The translations under genes and the position numbers were made by a program. The notes below the pieces were generated by a model. The model was not told the DNA's origin. It searched no databases and saw only the letters and a program-made list of their open reading frames with translations. Shown piece by piece: positions 1 to 10,053 of a DNA stretch of 64,000 nt (within the stretch, counting starts at the first letter, position 1; each line of letters starts with the position of its first letter). The DNA is from G965216255 sp965216255 (GTDB taxonomy: Bacteria; Bacteroidota; Rhodothermia; Rhodothermales; Bin80): the NCBI GenBank assembly GCA_965216255.1, contig OZ244148.1, positions 4,960,001-5,024,000 of the forward strand. The letters run 5' to 3'.

Positions 1-2406
1 TTTGGAACGGGTACGCTTACCGTGGTTGTGCTTGAGGATGAGGTGGATGAGCCCGATGAGGCGTTTTTGCTGCGGCTTACCGGTGCAGAGCGGGCGACGT
101 TGGGATCCGCGCAGGCACGGGGCATCATCATGGACAATGATGCTACCCCCGCACTGCGGATAGATGATGTGACGGTAGTGGAAAGCGAGGCAAGTGCGGT
201 GTTTACGGTAGGAATGAGTCCTGCCAGTTCGGAGCGTGTGCTGGTAAACTATGCGACTTCAGACGAGACGGCGACGGCGGGGCTGGATTATGTGGATACG
301 AATGGCACGTTGGCGTTGGAGCCGGGAGAGGTGGAAGCGCAGATCACGGTGCCGGTGGAGTTGGACGGTGTGGACGAGCTGGATGCAGAGACCTTTCTGG
401 TTACGCTAAGTGCGGCGGTTGCTGCCGAAATAGCCGACGGAGAAGGTCGGGGCACCATATTGGACGACGACGAGCCGGTATCGCTGAGTATCTTTGATGT
501 AACGGTGGCGGAGGATGCAGGTATGGCGAACTTTGTGGTGGGGATGAGTCAGGTGAGCGGAAAATTCGTGAGCGTCAATTTTGCGACTTCGGATGAGACG
601 GCGCAGCAGGGTAGCGACTATACGGCCTCGAATGGCATCATAGTGTTTGAGCCGGGAAGTCAGACGGGCAAGATAGCCGTCTCTATTGTGGACGATGTTC
701 TGGACGAGAGTGCGGAGGAGACCTTCAAGGCGACGCTAAGCAATGCAAGCAATGCCGTCATAGCGAGGGGAGAGGCCACGGGGACGATTTTGGACAACGA
801 GGGGCAGCCATTGCTGCGGGTAGACGACGTAACGGTGAGTGAAGAGGATGGTGTTGCTTCGTTTCGGGTGTGGCTATCGGAGCCGAGCAGCAGGATGGTG
901 ATGGTGGGCTACCGCACCGTGGATGGTAGCGCCGAGGCCGGAGCAGACTATGAGGGTCAGCAAGGGACGGTGACGTTTGAGCCTGGACAGATCGAGGAGA
1001 CCATAGCGGTAAAGTTGATAAGGGATGGCCGGGACTGGGCCACAGAGACATTTACCCTGGCGCTGGAATCAGCCACCCATGCACAGATAGAGGACCCTGC
1101 AGCGACGGCCACGATTGTGGAGGAAGGATCGGTGCTGGGCGACGTAATGGCACAATGGCTGGCCCGCTTCAGCAGGACGTCAGCCGGTCATGTGGCCAGT
1201 GCACTGGAAGATCGCGTGCAGTGGCTCACGTCTGCACCGCACTGTACGCCACGGATGGGCAGTGGCATCAAGCATTTCCGATACATGAATCCGTCATGGG
1301 ATCCGTCGGTCGGCGAATTGTTTTCGGGCTGTTCGATGGCCCTGAAATCGGCGAGAGGGCAGGGTGAGATGAGTCTCTGGGGGCGCGGCGCGTATACGCG
1401 CTTTAATGGCAGAGACGGGCAGCTAAGTATCAAGGGCAATGTTTCGACGGCGGCGTTAGGCGTGGATTACCTGTCGCCGCGAGGCTGGTTGACCGGAGTG
1501 CTGTTGGCCCATAGCCGGGGCGACGGCACGTTTGCGGCGGTGGATCTGGAAGGTGAAGCACGCTCTAGCCTCACGGGGATCTATCCGTACGTGCGATACG
1601 GCAATACAAGGCGTTCCGTCTGGGGCATGGCCGGGTACGGGACGGGCACGGCGCTGCTGGAATCGGAAGACAGCCTGGAGTCTGCGCTGGATGCTGTCAT
1701 GGGGTTAGCCGGCATGCGTGTTGGGCTTCTGAAAATGGGACAAGCTCATGTCTCGTATGAGGCGGACGCACTGGTGGTTCGCACGACGGCGGACAATCTG
1801 GACGTACTCGTGCACCGTGTGCGTGCGGGCCTGGAGGGCGTCTTGCGTCTGAGCCAGGGGTGGAGCCCGTATGTGGAGGCTTCCGTGCGGCAGGATGGAG
1901 GAGATGCCGAGACCGGTATCGGCGTGGAAGTAGCCGGAGGCGTACGCTATGCTGGCAATGCGCTGAAAGCGGAAGTAACCTCCCGGGGGCTGCTGGCCCA
2001 TGCCTCGACAGGATTCGCGGAATGGGGCGTAGCCGGGGCTCTGCACTATGGCAACGCCGCGGGCCTGGGTCCTGCGGCATCCATACGGCCCTCGTGGGGC
2101 ACAGCGCACTCGGGTGGCATGCAAGCGTTGTGGCGATCGGCATCCATAGAAGACGCGCTGCATGGAATATCGGGTGCAAGAAGATTGGAGCTGGCGCTCG
2201 GATATGGCATGCCCTCCATAGTGGGCACGGGAGTCGCAAGGCCGGTGGCAGCAATGACCTTGCAGGAGCAAGGCAGAGAATACAGGCTGGGCTACGAAGT
2301 GGCTATGCGTCGCTACCTGAACCTGTCCATGGAGGCCGTGGCGCGCACTGTAGCCGTGAACAAACGCAACTACGGCGTCAGTGTCCGCGGAACCATGCGC
2401 TGGTAG
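1..2406 (+). CDS. Calx-beta repeat surface protein with autotransporter-like C-terminal barrel (5' end outside window)
   Basis: The frame is open from base 1, so the gene starts before the window; the GTG at 22 is only the first internal start codon. Counting from that GTG, one partial and three complete Calx-beta repeats of about 110 aa are visible (about residues 1-40, 46-150, 153-262, 264-368). They share TSDETA..G.DY and TILD[DN] signatures. A linker leads into a Gly- and aromatic-rich region (about 410-794) with alternating amphipathic strands, ending in Trp, as in outer-membrane beta-barrels. Calx-beta domains bind calcium and serve in adhesion; the barrel would anchor them at the cell surface. 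There is no type IX sorting domain, unlike the secreted protein at 35430-37211. The stop is 69 bases before the IS66 end. The adhesin role is inferred; the domain calls are fairly secure. Confidence 0.8.
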   Translation, partial: FGTGTLTVVVLEDEVDEPDEAFLLRLTGAERATLGSAQARGIIMDNDATPALRIDDVTVVESEASAVFTVGMSPASSERVLVNYATSDETATAGLDYVDTNGTLALEPGEVEAQITVPVELDGVDELDAETFLVTLSAAVAAEIADGEGRGTILDDDEPVSLSIFDVTVAEDAGMANFVVGMSQVSGKFVSVNFATSDETAQQGSDYTASNGIIVFEPGSQTGKIAVSIVDDVLDESAEETFKATLSNASNAVIARGEATGTILDNEGQPLLRVDDVTVSEEDGVASFRVWLSEPSSRMVMVGYRTVDGSAEAGADYEGQQGTVTFEPGQIEETIAVKLIRDGRDWATETFTLALESATHAQIEDPAATATIVEEGSVLGDVMAQWLARFSRTSAGHVASALEDRVQWLTSAPHCTPRMGSGIKHFRYMNPSWDPSVGELFSGCSMALKSARGQGEMSLWGRGAYTRFNGRDGQLSIKGNVSTAALGVDYLSPRGWLTGVLLAHSRGDGTFAAVDLEGEARSSLTGIYPYVRYGNTRRSVWGMAGYGTGTALLESEDSLESALDAVMGLAGMRVGLLKMGQAHVSYEADALVVRTTADNLDVLVHRVRAGLEGVLRLSQGWSPYVEASVRQDGGDAETGIGVEVAGGVRYAGNALKAEVTSRGLLAHASTGFAEWGVAGALHYGNAAGLGPAASIRPSWGTAHSGGMQALWRSASIEDALHGISGARRLELALGYGMPSIVGTGVARPVAAMTLQEQGREYRLGYEVAMRRYLNLSMEAVARTVAVNKRNYGVSVRGTMRW

Positions 2407-2475
2407 CCGCGGCATCGGCCATGCTCGCCATGGACGTTAAGCCGGATGAAATCGATGGCACGTGTCCGGGGCAAT

Positions 2476-2496
2476 GTAAGCGTCCGGTGAAGTACA
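2476..2496 (+). repeat. IS66 left terminal inverted repeat
   Basis: Begins GTAAGCGTCCGGTGAAGTAC. The first 16 bases match the inverted copy at 4867-4887 except at one position. Confidence 0.85.
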
Positions 2497-2593
2497 GGTC
2501 AGCGGCAGCTACAGGTGTGTCGATGGGTATAGGACGGCTGGAAGGCGCAGAGCAGGTGGGCTTGCCGGATCCGGCACACTCGGCGCTTGGCAG

Positions 2594-4044
2594 CTATGCC
2601 GCCTTGTGTTTGTCAGCTTGTCGTGCCTTCTGCCAATGATGAGGCAAGAGGTCAGCTACGCGCCTGGCCGGATGCGTCGGGATGCGCTCGAACACGTCCG
2701 TGAGCCACTCCTGGGGATTAACACCGTGTAGCTTGCACGTGCCAAGTAGCGAATAGACCACGGCTGCCCGCTGGGCCGCATCATGTGATCCCGCGAACAG
2801 GTAATTCTTGCGGCCGATAACCAACGGCCGCAGGGCATTTTCAATGAGGTTATTGTCCAGCTCCACGCGGCCCTCATCCAGGTATCGGGTCAGCCTTTTC
2901 CAAAGGCCGAGCGTATAGTTGGTCGCCTGGCCCCAAGGGCTCTTGGGCAATCCCCCGTTCGCCTCCAGCCAGGGCTTCAGCGCTTCCAGTACAGGCCGGG
3001 CCTCTTCCTGACGTATCGCAGCCTGCGCTCTATGGCGTAGAGTCGCCTGATCTTTGTCAACACGTGCTCGGCCTTCTCCGGTTCGTAGCTACGACAGTCG
3101 TAGAACTTGCGACGGGCATGCGCCATGCATCCGTAGACCGTCATAGACGGATGCGCTTCGAAGACGTTGTAGGCCACATACCCGTCCGTCTGCAACGCTC
3201 CCGCATACCCACCCAAGAACGCCACCGGACCTGCACGGGCACGGCTCTTGCGATACTCCATCACAAACAGCTTCTGCTCCGGAGTGTGGTACGCCCAGTA
3301 AAAACCCCGATGGGTCTTGCCCTTCTTCTTTCGATCCTGGACCTGGATACGCGTCTCATCCGCCTGCAGATACCCGCTTAAGAGCGCCTCCTGCTTGAGT
3401 GCATCATACAGCGGCCCAAGGTGCCATGCCGACTGCGCTATCCAGCCTCCCAGCGTGGACTTGGCAATTTCAATGCCTTCCCGCCGGAAACGCTGCTGCT
3501 GCCGGTACAGGGGCAAGTGGTCACAGTACTTGTTAACCACCACATCGGCCAACAATCCCGGTCCGGCCATGCCCTTGTCCACCAGCCGCGGAGGCAACTC
3601 GGCGATGATGACGCCGCTGTCCTCATCGGTCGGGTCCACGTACTTGGGGCGATGAATCTCGACCTCCTTTATCATGCTGGGCACGATCTCCAGGTACTGC
3701 GTCTTCTCCATGCCGATGCAAATGAGACCTGTCGTGTCCTCTTCAGGCTGGATTACGATCGTCTCGCGGGGCAGGTGATCCGGCAGATCCTCGAAGTCCG
3801 GACGCCGCTTGGCCTTGCGCCGCTTCCGCTTCGGCTGATCCGTCTCGGGCTCGGGCGGCAGGGGCGCCTCGACCCCCATGTCGTCAAACAAGAGGCCCTG
3901 CTGCGCCTCCGGCCCCAGTACATACCTTTCGCTCCTGGAGCCAAAGAGCAGGCGGAGGGCTTCAGCCAGCTGTTTGTCCTTGCTCTCCAATTTCGCCTGC
4001 AGCCGGCTTATCTCCTCGGACTGGCTGGCGTTCTGCTTAAGCAC
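2594..4044 (-). pseudogene. tnpC: IS66 transposase (TnpC), frameshifted
   Basis: The first 355 codons (4044-2977) hold the IS66 TnpC N-terminus: a coiled coil, a basic KRKRRKAKRR stretch, and the zinc-ribbon and DDE regions (LQADETRIQ, QTDGYVAYN). The conserved C-terminus, including SPWGQATNYTLGLWKR and LDNNLIENALRPLVIGRKN, is in another frame (2950-2594). Reading across 2950-3025 in the second frame restores the usual QEEARPVLEALKPWLE, so the shift lies near 3015-3025. The joined protein would be about 480 aa, near the usual 500. The start is uncertain: the first start codon in the frame is a GTG at 4044, while homologous residues seem to extend a little upstream. Confidence 0.85.
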
Positions 4045-4164
4045 CGCGGCAAGCTGCGCACGGAGGACGTGAGGTTCCGCGGAAGAGGGGGAGGAATGTG
4101 CTCCGGGCTGTATGATTGTTCAACAACGCCTGCACATGCATTGTTCCACGTTTCCACATACTAT

Positions 4165-4512
4165 TTATCCCGATTTCCGGCTCTTAACCGCATACCGGCG
4201 CCGGTATTTTACGGACTTCAGCGACACTCCCTCCAGTAACATCACCATCTGCGTCCACGTCGGCATATCCTCTTTCGGCAGCTCAAACGTACCCGCTTCA
4301 AGCCTTTTGTAAAACAAGGCGAAGCCGTTTCGGTCCCACGAAAGCGCCTTTAGATGGCTCCGCCTCCTGTTGACGAACACAAAGACGTCCCCCGACATGG
4401 GATCCCGCTTCATGTCGCTTTTCACCAAGGCGCACAGGCCGTCAAAGCTCTTGCGCATGTCGGCTGGCGGCCGGTAAAAGAAATACCGGTGCGAAGGCCC
4501 CAGTCCGATCAT
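4165..4512 (-). CDS. tnpB: IS66 accessory protein TnpB (Orf2)
   Basis: A 115-aa protein with the family signature near the N-terminus (YFFYRPPADMRKSFDGLCAL) and the later FVNRRRSHLKAL...GFALFYKRLE block. It matches the usual length of IS66 Orf2, which is required with TnpA and TnpC for transposition; its biochemical role is unclear. Its ATG overlaps the ancestral tnpA stop as ATGA (4509-4512), the translational coupling typical of IS66. It is the only IS66 gene here without a visible lesion. Confidence 0.9.
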   Translation of the reverse strand: MIGLGPSHRYFFYRPPADMRKSFDGLCALVKSDMKRDPMSGDVFVFVNRRRSHLKALSWDRNGFALFYKRLEAGTFELPKEDMPTWTQMVMLLEGVSLKSVKYRRRYAVKSRKSG

Positions 4513-4801
4513 GACTGCACCAGCTGCGCCAGGTACGAGGCAGATACCGGCGCCAAGAGGCGCACGCGTATCCCGCCCGGGTACATGATCTCCACTTGCG
4601 CCTCTTCACCTGCCACGGGTCTGCCAATCTCCACAAAGGCGCCGCTGCCGCAGCCTCCAGGCGATACTTCCGACGCCAGTAAAACAGCTGCCCATACGAG
4701 ATGCCGCGCTCGGCACAGAACGCTGCAGCGGTCTGGCTGCTTTCTTCATACTGTTCCATGAGCGGAAACATTTCTTCCGCCGTACGTCTGGGCTGTCTCA
4801 T
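4509..4801 (-). pseudogene. tnpA: IS66 TnpA (Orf1), frameshifted
   Basis: The N-terminus (about 50 aa from ATG 4801) is a helix-turn-helix with AAAFCAERGISYGQLFYWRRKYR, typical of IS66 TnpA. After an alanine run near 4650 the open frame continues as unrelated sequence to 4442. The second frame instead reads FVEIGRPVAG, then MYPGGIRVRLLAPV, and ends in a TGA at 4509 that overlaps the tnpB ATG. This is the expected family tail and stop. A frameshift near 4645-4660 therefore splits the gene. Confidence 0.75.
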
Positions 4802-4866
4802 GCCATCCAGGCTTTGAATCCTCGGGTCTATGAGTAATCTCCCGAGAAATCGTCACCTTTTCCAGA

Positions 4867-4883
4867 TGGGTTTCACCGCACGC

Positions 4884-4887
<4 letters not shown>
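4867..4887 (-). repeat. IS66 right terminal inverted repeat
   Basis: On the minus strand it begins GTAAGCGTGCGGTGAAACCC. Its outermost bases supply the TAA that now ends the hsdR reading frame. Confidence 0.85.
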
Positions 4888-6374
<1,487 letters not shown>

Positions 6375-6382
6375 GTCGCTGT

Positions 6383-7519
6383 TCAGGGATCCCGCGGCTC
6401 AGGTTCGTCGTCGCGAATGACGTCCACCAAGCGCGGATTTAGCAACCTCCACCGTTGCCCCAAGCGTTCGAGGTCGCCCGCCAGCACGACCGGCATCCGG
6501 TCGCCGTGGGCCTGAACTACCCTTTCGTAGTCCGCTCTCTCCAGAACCGCCGTGACCGACTGTCGTTGCGCGTCTATGTCGGTCACCAGACCGATGGTTC
6601 CGTCATCGTCCGCTTCTCCGCGTCTTAGAAGCCGGACGAAGCCGTAGAGCCGCACGTCCGATCTGGGAGCGCGGTCGCGAAACGAACGCGCCGCTTCGCG
6701 CAGAAGGGCCGCGTCCGCGCGGCCGAACCGAACGAAGGTAGCCGGTGTTGTTACTGGCCTTGTCCGAGCCCACGAGACTCCAATGTCCAGGGCCGGAAAC
6801 GGTACGAGGAGCAGGACCAGAGCCTCACATAGATTGGCGCTCACGCCGTTGGCCACTGCTTCTCCAAAGGCGCCCCCCTCGCCGGCCGCCGTGCGTTCTG
6901 CCGCCTCACGGACCGCGGTGAGGGCCTCGACTAGGCGTCTCGTCATCCGGCGTTCGATCGGGGCGTTCCTATCATTCGGATCCGGGAACAACGTCGGCAT
7001 CAGCGGCGGCATGACCGGCGTTAGCAATGTCACCACGAAGCTGCCCTGGTCGGTCTGTCCCAGGCGCACCTGATTCAATACGTCCGCCGCCTCGCGGTTC
7101 GCGCCGGCCCGGTAGACCGGCTGCGGCTGGCGAAGCGAACACGCCACCGATAGCAGCATATCGCGTGCGCCGACGATGAGGTCCACGCCCGCGTTCAACT
7201 TCACGCTGCCGTCGTCGCTCTCCGCGGCTCGGATGCGGACCGCGTCGCGGTCCGCGGTCACTAGGGAACGATAGACGGCCAGCTCGTCCTGATCAGCGAC
7301 CCTGGCGAACGTGTTGATCAGCGTCGCCACGACGCTCGCGTAGTCGCCGAGGCGCTCTGTACGCGGGACGATGATTTCCGGCCGGGCCTCACCGACGTAA
7401 ACGTCCGAATGTACCCGGTACGGTTCTTGCCGGCTCCACCCGGCGGCTCGGGCATACGCCGACAGCGCCGCTGGTGAGACGGCCAGCAGCGCGCCCCGGT
7501 CATAGATGTTGACCTTCAT
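6383..7519 (-). CDS. Conserved protein of unknown function in a type I R-M operon (378 aa)
   Basis: A longer open frame extends upstream to 7702. I chose the ATG at 7519-7517 because it shares its A with the TGA of the DUF4365 gene (TGATG) and because the extra N-terminal residues are Arg-rich out-of-frame-like sequence. The protein begins MKVNIYDRGALLAVSPAALS and has no clear signal peptide, transmembrane helix or nucleotide-binding motif. It has an Ala/Arg-rich helical middle, an MPPLMPTLFPDPND loop, and a C-terminal part (RSDVRLYGFVRLLRRGE) that looks beta-rich. I do not recognise a named domain; proteins of this type occur beside DUF4365 proteins, as here. Its place between hsdS and hsdR suggests a role in the same defence operon. 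No lesion is visible. Confidence 0.75.
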   Translation of the reverse strand: MKVNIYDRGALLAVSPAALSAYARAAGWSRQEPYRVHSDVYVGEARPEIIVPRTERLGDYASVVATLINTFARVADQDELAVYRSLVTADRDAVRIRAAESDDGSVKLNAGVDLIVGARDMLLSVACSLRQPQPVYRAGANREAADVLNQVRLGQTDQGSFVVTLLTPVMPPLMPTLFPDPNDRNAPIERRMTRRLVEALTAVREAAERTAAGEGGAFGEAVANGVSANLCEALVLLLVPFPALDIGVSWARTRPVTTPATFVRFGRADAALLREAARSFRDRAPRSDVRLYGFVRLLRRGEADDDGTIGLVTDIDAQRQSVTAVLERADYERVVQAHGDRMPVVLAGDLERLGQRWRLLNPRLVDVIRDDEPEPRDP

Positions 7520-8019
7520 CAGATCTCTCCCATCCGGGATCTCTCCATGAGTGCCAGTAACGCCTTGACGTCGAACACGTTCTGTTCGGGGATGTGAACC
7601 GTGACGGTCTGCTGTCCGGTGACTTCGTCGTGTCCTTGCTGCAGGCTCAGCCAGTAGGCTCGACGCCGCAGGACGAGATCCTCCGGGGTCACGGCCACCC
7701 ATCGCGATTCGTCGGTCGGCAACTCCAGGACGACGAGCAGCCGCGGCGTCTGGGTGAGGACGCGCAAGTCGTTGTAGTTCTTGATGGACAAGCGAAACGG
7801 CAACAAGCCACCTTGTGGTTCGGCGAAACCGGTCGTGGCCTTCAGTTGCAGGTCAAGGGCCGGGCGCCCCGCCCCGCCCGCCTGCATTCGCAAATCGACG
7901 CTATCCCGGTCTGGCTCCGGCACCGAAGTCGAGTAACCGGCACGTGCCGCCAACGCCTTGACATACACGCGAGACAACGCCTCCTTTTGGTCGGCTCCGG
8001 TCAGCAGAGTACCGGTCAT
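7519..8019 (-). CDS. DUF4365 family protein, nuclease-like
   Basis: A 166-aa protein. The N-terminal half resembles DUF4365: G-D-Q-K-E-A, then SVDLRMQAGG about 40 residues in, then LDLQLKATT at about 56-63. The spacing D42...Q58-x-K60 resembles the D...(E/Q)xK core of PD-(D/E)xK nucleases such as Mrr; this is my reading and not an established activity. Its ATG overlaps the hsdS stop (8016-8019, ATGA) and its stop overlaps the next start, so it is translationally coupled inside the R-M operon. DUF4365 proteins are often found in defence neighbourhoods. It may be a second nuclease module that could act without HsdR. Confidence 0.75.
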   Translation of the reverse strand: MTGTLLTGADQKEALSRVYVKALAARAGYSTSVPEPDRDSVDLRMQAGGAGRPALDLQLKATTGFAEPQGGLLPFRLSIKNYNDLRVLTQTPRLLVVLELPTDESRWVAVTPEDLVLRRRAYWLSLQQGHDEVTGQQTVTVHIPEQNVFDVKALLALMERSRMGEI

Positions 8020-9629
8020 GTCCTTGCCCCAACGAGCTTTTCCGCCTCTGCCACGCGGATCTCTCCCGAAATGAGCTTGGAGAGTAGGGTGTCACGGAGG
8101 GAGGTGAGGGTCGCAGCTTCCCTCATGTTCGCGACAAGTCGATTGTACGAAGGGCGGCTGAGACGCTCGTACATCCCTAGGATTCCTTCCGAGGGCACGA
8201 GTACAGGTACCGGCCGGAACGCCTTCTTACTGATCTCCGCGAACGTAGATCCACCTGCGATGGCCCTGATGTAGCCGAGGTTTTCGTAGCACCAGAACAG
8301 CACGTACAGATTAGGTAGGCGTTGCTCGCACTTCATCGCGATGAACCCTTGGTTGACGGCAGTCGGCACTTCAGCGATGGCCAGACAGCCTATAGGAGCA
8401 CGTGACGACAACAGTACTGTGCCGACGGGAAGCGTCCCAGAGCTGATCCTCTGCAGTCCAGCGTCCGTGATCTTCCGAGTCGTTTCGAGCAACACCGGAG
8501 ACCAGAGCTTCGCGAGGTCTTTGGGTGTCGCCCAATAGCGCTGACCCCGATGCCAGTAGGAGCGTTCTTTCGTACTGGGAGTCGACCCGCCGACGGCATT
8601 GATCTCTTTGCCGATCTCCGATACCGTCCAATCCTGCGGAATCTCTCCCACCTCGGAATCCACGAGGCGGCCGGGGAACAGGTCGGTGATGTCTTGCGGC
8701 AAGCCCGTGTCCCGACATTCCATCTTCGCACGGACCGGATCGAAATCGACGAACCAGGACTTGAACAGCGCTCGCGACATCGCCTCCAGCGTTTCATTCA
8801 TCCGCCGGTTCAGCTTGATCTTGTCGTCCAACGTGCCGAGGATATAGGCGATGGCGCGTTGTTCGGGCGGGGCGGGGACTGCTACGGCTATTGAAGAAAG
8901 AATAGTTTGATTCAGCAAGGGCTGGCCACAGCCTGCCATCCATTGATTTAGCCCCAATGTTTGGAGCAGATAAAACAAGAATTCTGCATCGTTCTCGTCA
9001 ATAGCGCGTGCCCGAATGGCGTTGTCTGTCACCCAGCATGAACTATCGCTGTAGTGAAGTGAACCGCAATAAGTCCCTACTCGCCCAATGATTATTGTAT
9101 TCCGGTCGACGTTCGTCTCTTCCGGCAATCCAATAACTCCGTTGGAGCCGTAGACGCGGAAGGGAAATCCATCAGATCGCACAGGACTCGCCTTGCCGTT
9201 AGAAAACGATAGCAACCTTCCAAGTGTGGTGTCGGTCCACTTACCCTCCACCCCCGAGCTCGTCAAGACCGGCAATGATCGCCGCACTAAACCAGTCGAC
9301 TCCAGAATCTCGGACGGAACCTGCACGGTCACTGCGTCCTGGCGGATAATGGTGCGGAACCTGTCGTCGATCCTCGACCAATCGACGAGGTCCACTTTGA
9401 ATGGCAGATCAGACTCGTCAAGGGCTTCGGACAAGGCCGAGGCTGCGTGCAGTGTCAGCGGCTCCTTGCCCATGATGGCGAGATCGAGATCCGAGTAGTC
9501 CTTTGCAGTCCACGTCGCGCGCGATCCGAAGACGAGCACCTCGCGATCTGGCACGTGTCGTCGGAGAGCGCTACGGACGATAGCCCAATGATCGGGTCGA
9601 AGGTCGACGTTGGGGACGGGCATCCTCAT
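8016..9629 (-). CDS. hsdS: MntA-type nucleotidyltransferase antitoxin fused to type I specificity subunit HsdS
   Basis: One uninterrupted 537-codon frame. Residues 1-107 form a minimal nucleotidyltransferase: VLVFGSRATW then DLD, that is G35-S36-x10-D47-x-D49, the motif of MntA antitoxins. From about residue 120 the protein is HsdS: a first target-recognition domain (WTDTTLGRLLSFSNG), a central conserved helix (PAPPEQRAIAYILGTLDDKI), a second recognition domain (SEIGKEINAVGGSTPS) and a terminal helix (LRDTLLSKLISGEIRV). HsdS directs HsdM and HsdR to a bipartite DNA site; MntA adenylylates and so silences the HEPN toxin. The start overlaps the upstream toxin stop (9626-9629). An internal TTG near 9270 could also start a separate HsdS, but no ribosome site is evident there. 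The fusion is unusual. Confidence 0.85.
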   Translation of the reverse strand: MRMPVPNVDLRPDHWAIVRSALRRHVPDREVLVFGSRATWTAKDYSDLDLAIMGKEPLTLHAASALSEALDESDLPFKVDLVDWSRIDDRFRTIIRQDAVTVQVPSEILESTGLVRRSLPVLTSSGVEGKWTDTTLGRLLSFSNGKASPVRSDGFPFRVYGSNGVIGLPEETNVDRNTIIIGRVGTYCGSLHYSDSSCWVTDNAIRARAIDENDAEFLFYLLQTLGLNQWMAGCGQPLLNQTILSSIAVAVPAPPEQRAIAYILGTLDDKIKLNRRMNETLEAMSRALFKSWFVDFDPVRAKMECRDTGLPQDITDLFPGRLVDSEVGEIPQDWTVSEIGKEINAVGGSTPSTKERSYWHRGQRYWATPKDLAKLWSPVLLETTRKITDAGLQRISSGTLPVGTVLLSSRAPIGCLAIAEVPTAVNQGFIAMKCEQRLPNLYVLFWCYENLGYIRAIAGGSTFAEISKKAFRPVPVLVPSEGILGMYERLSRPSYNRLVANMREAATLTSLRDTLLSKLISGEIRVAEAEKLVGART

Positions 9630-10039
9630 GCCAGACGGTCCCGCAATCGATCCCGCAGATAGGTCATCTCGTCGAGGAACTCTGGAATGTAGGCGACCAC
9701 GTCGGCCGCGATGGCCTCGCTATACGTGTGACTTGTCATGCCGCGCATCCTTCGATAGCCGCGCCACTCAGGCCACGCTCCAAGTAGTAACCCCTGCTCG
9801 TTCGCCGTGCGGATTTGGTTTTGGAATGTCATCTCATCGAACAGAGCCGGATTGGGTGCCGTATACTCCAGGTAGCGTCTCATAGTCTTGTAGCCGAGTT
9901 CGTACGTGAACTCGAAGCGTTGAATCAGGCCGTCACGAATCTGCAGATCGTTAGTGTCACTGTGATATCGCTTTAGTCCTTCTTCCAAGCGTTGGATCGC
10001 TCGTTCGAGGGGCTTGATGTCGGGCTTATCGTCGTACAT
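9626..10039 (-). CDS. hepT: HepT-type HEPN ribonuclease toxin (HI0074-like)
   Basis: A 137-aa, largely helical protein. It carries the HEPN active motif R99-x4-H104-x-Y106 (RGMTSHTY), the exact form found in HepT toxins. There R and H form the RNase site and the Tyr is the residue that MntA adenylylates. The family was first labelled nucleotidyltransferase substrate-binding protein. The next gene in the operon supplies the matching MNT domain, joined by a 4-base ATGA overlap, so toxin and antitoxin are translationally coupled; here toxin precedes antitoxin. It begins 14 bases after the hsdM stop. All key residues are present and the frame is intact. Toxicity is inferred from family and motif. 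Confidence 0.88.
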   Translation of the reverse strand: MYDDKPDIKPLERAIQRLEEGLKRYHSDTNDLQIRDGLIQRFEFTYELGYKTMRRYLEYTAPNPALFDEMTFQNQIRTANEQGLLLGAWPEWRGYRRMRGMTSHTYSEAIAADVVAYIPEFLDEMTYLRDRLRDRLA

Positions 10040-10053
10040 GGTAATATCGTCTC

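Noticed and set aside
1155..2639. Long overlapping frames on both strands inside the Calx-beta gene
   Set aside because: GC-rich coding sequence gives shadow frames; none shows a domain, a ribosome site or a sensible start.
9193..9885. A separate short MNT gene before hsdS
   Set aside because: There is no stop or clear restart between the MNT and HsdS parts; the frame is continuous, so one fused protein is the direct reading.
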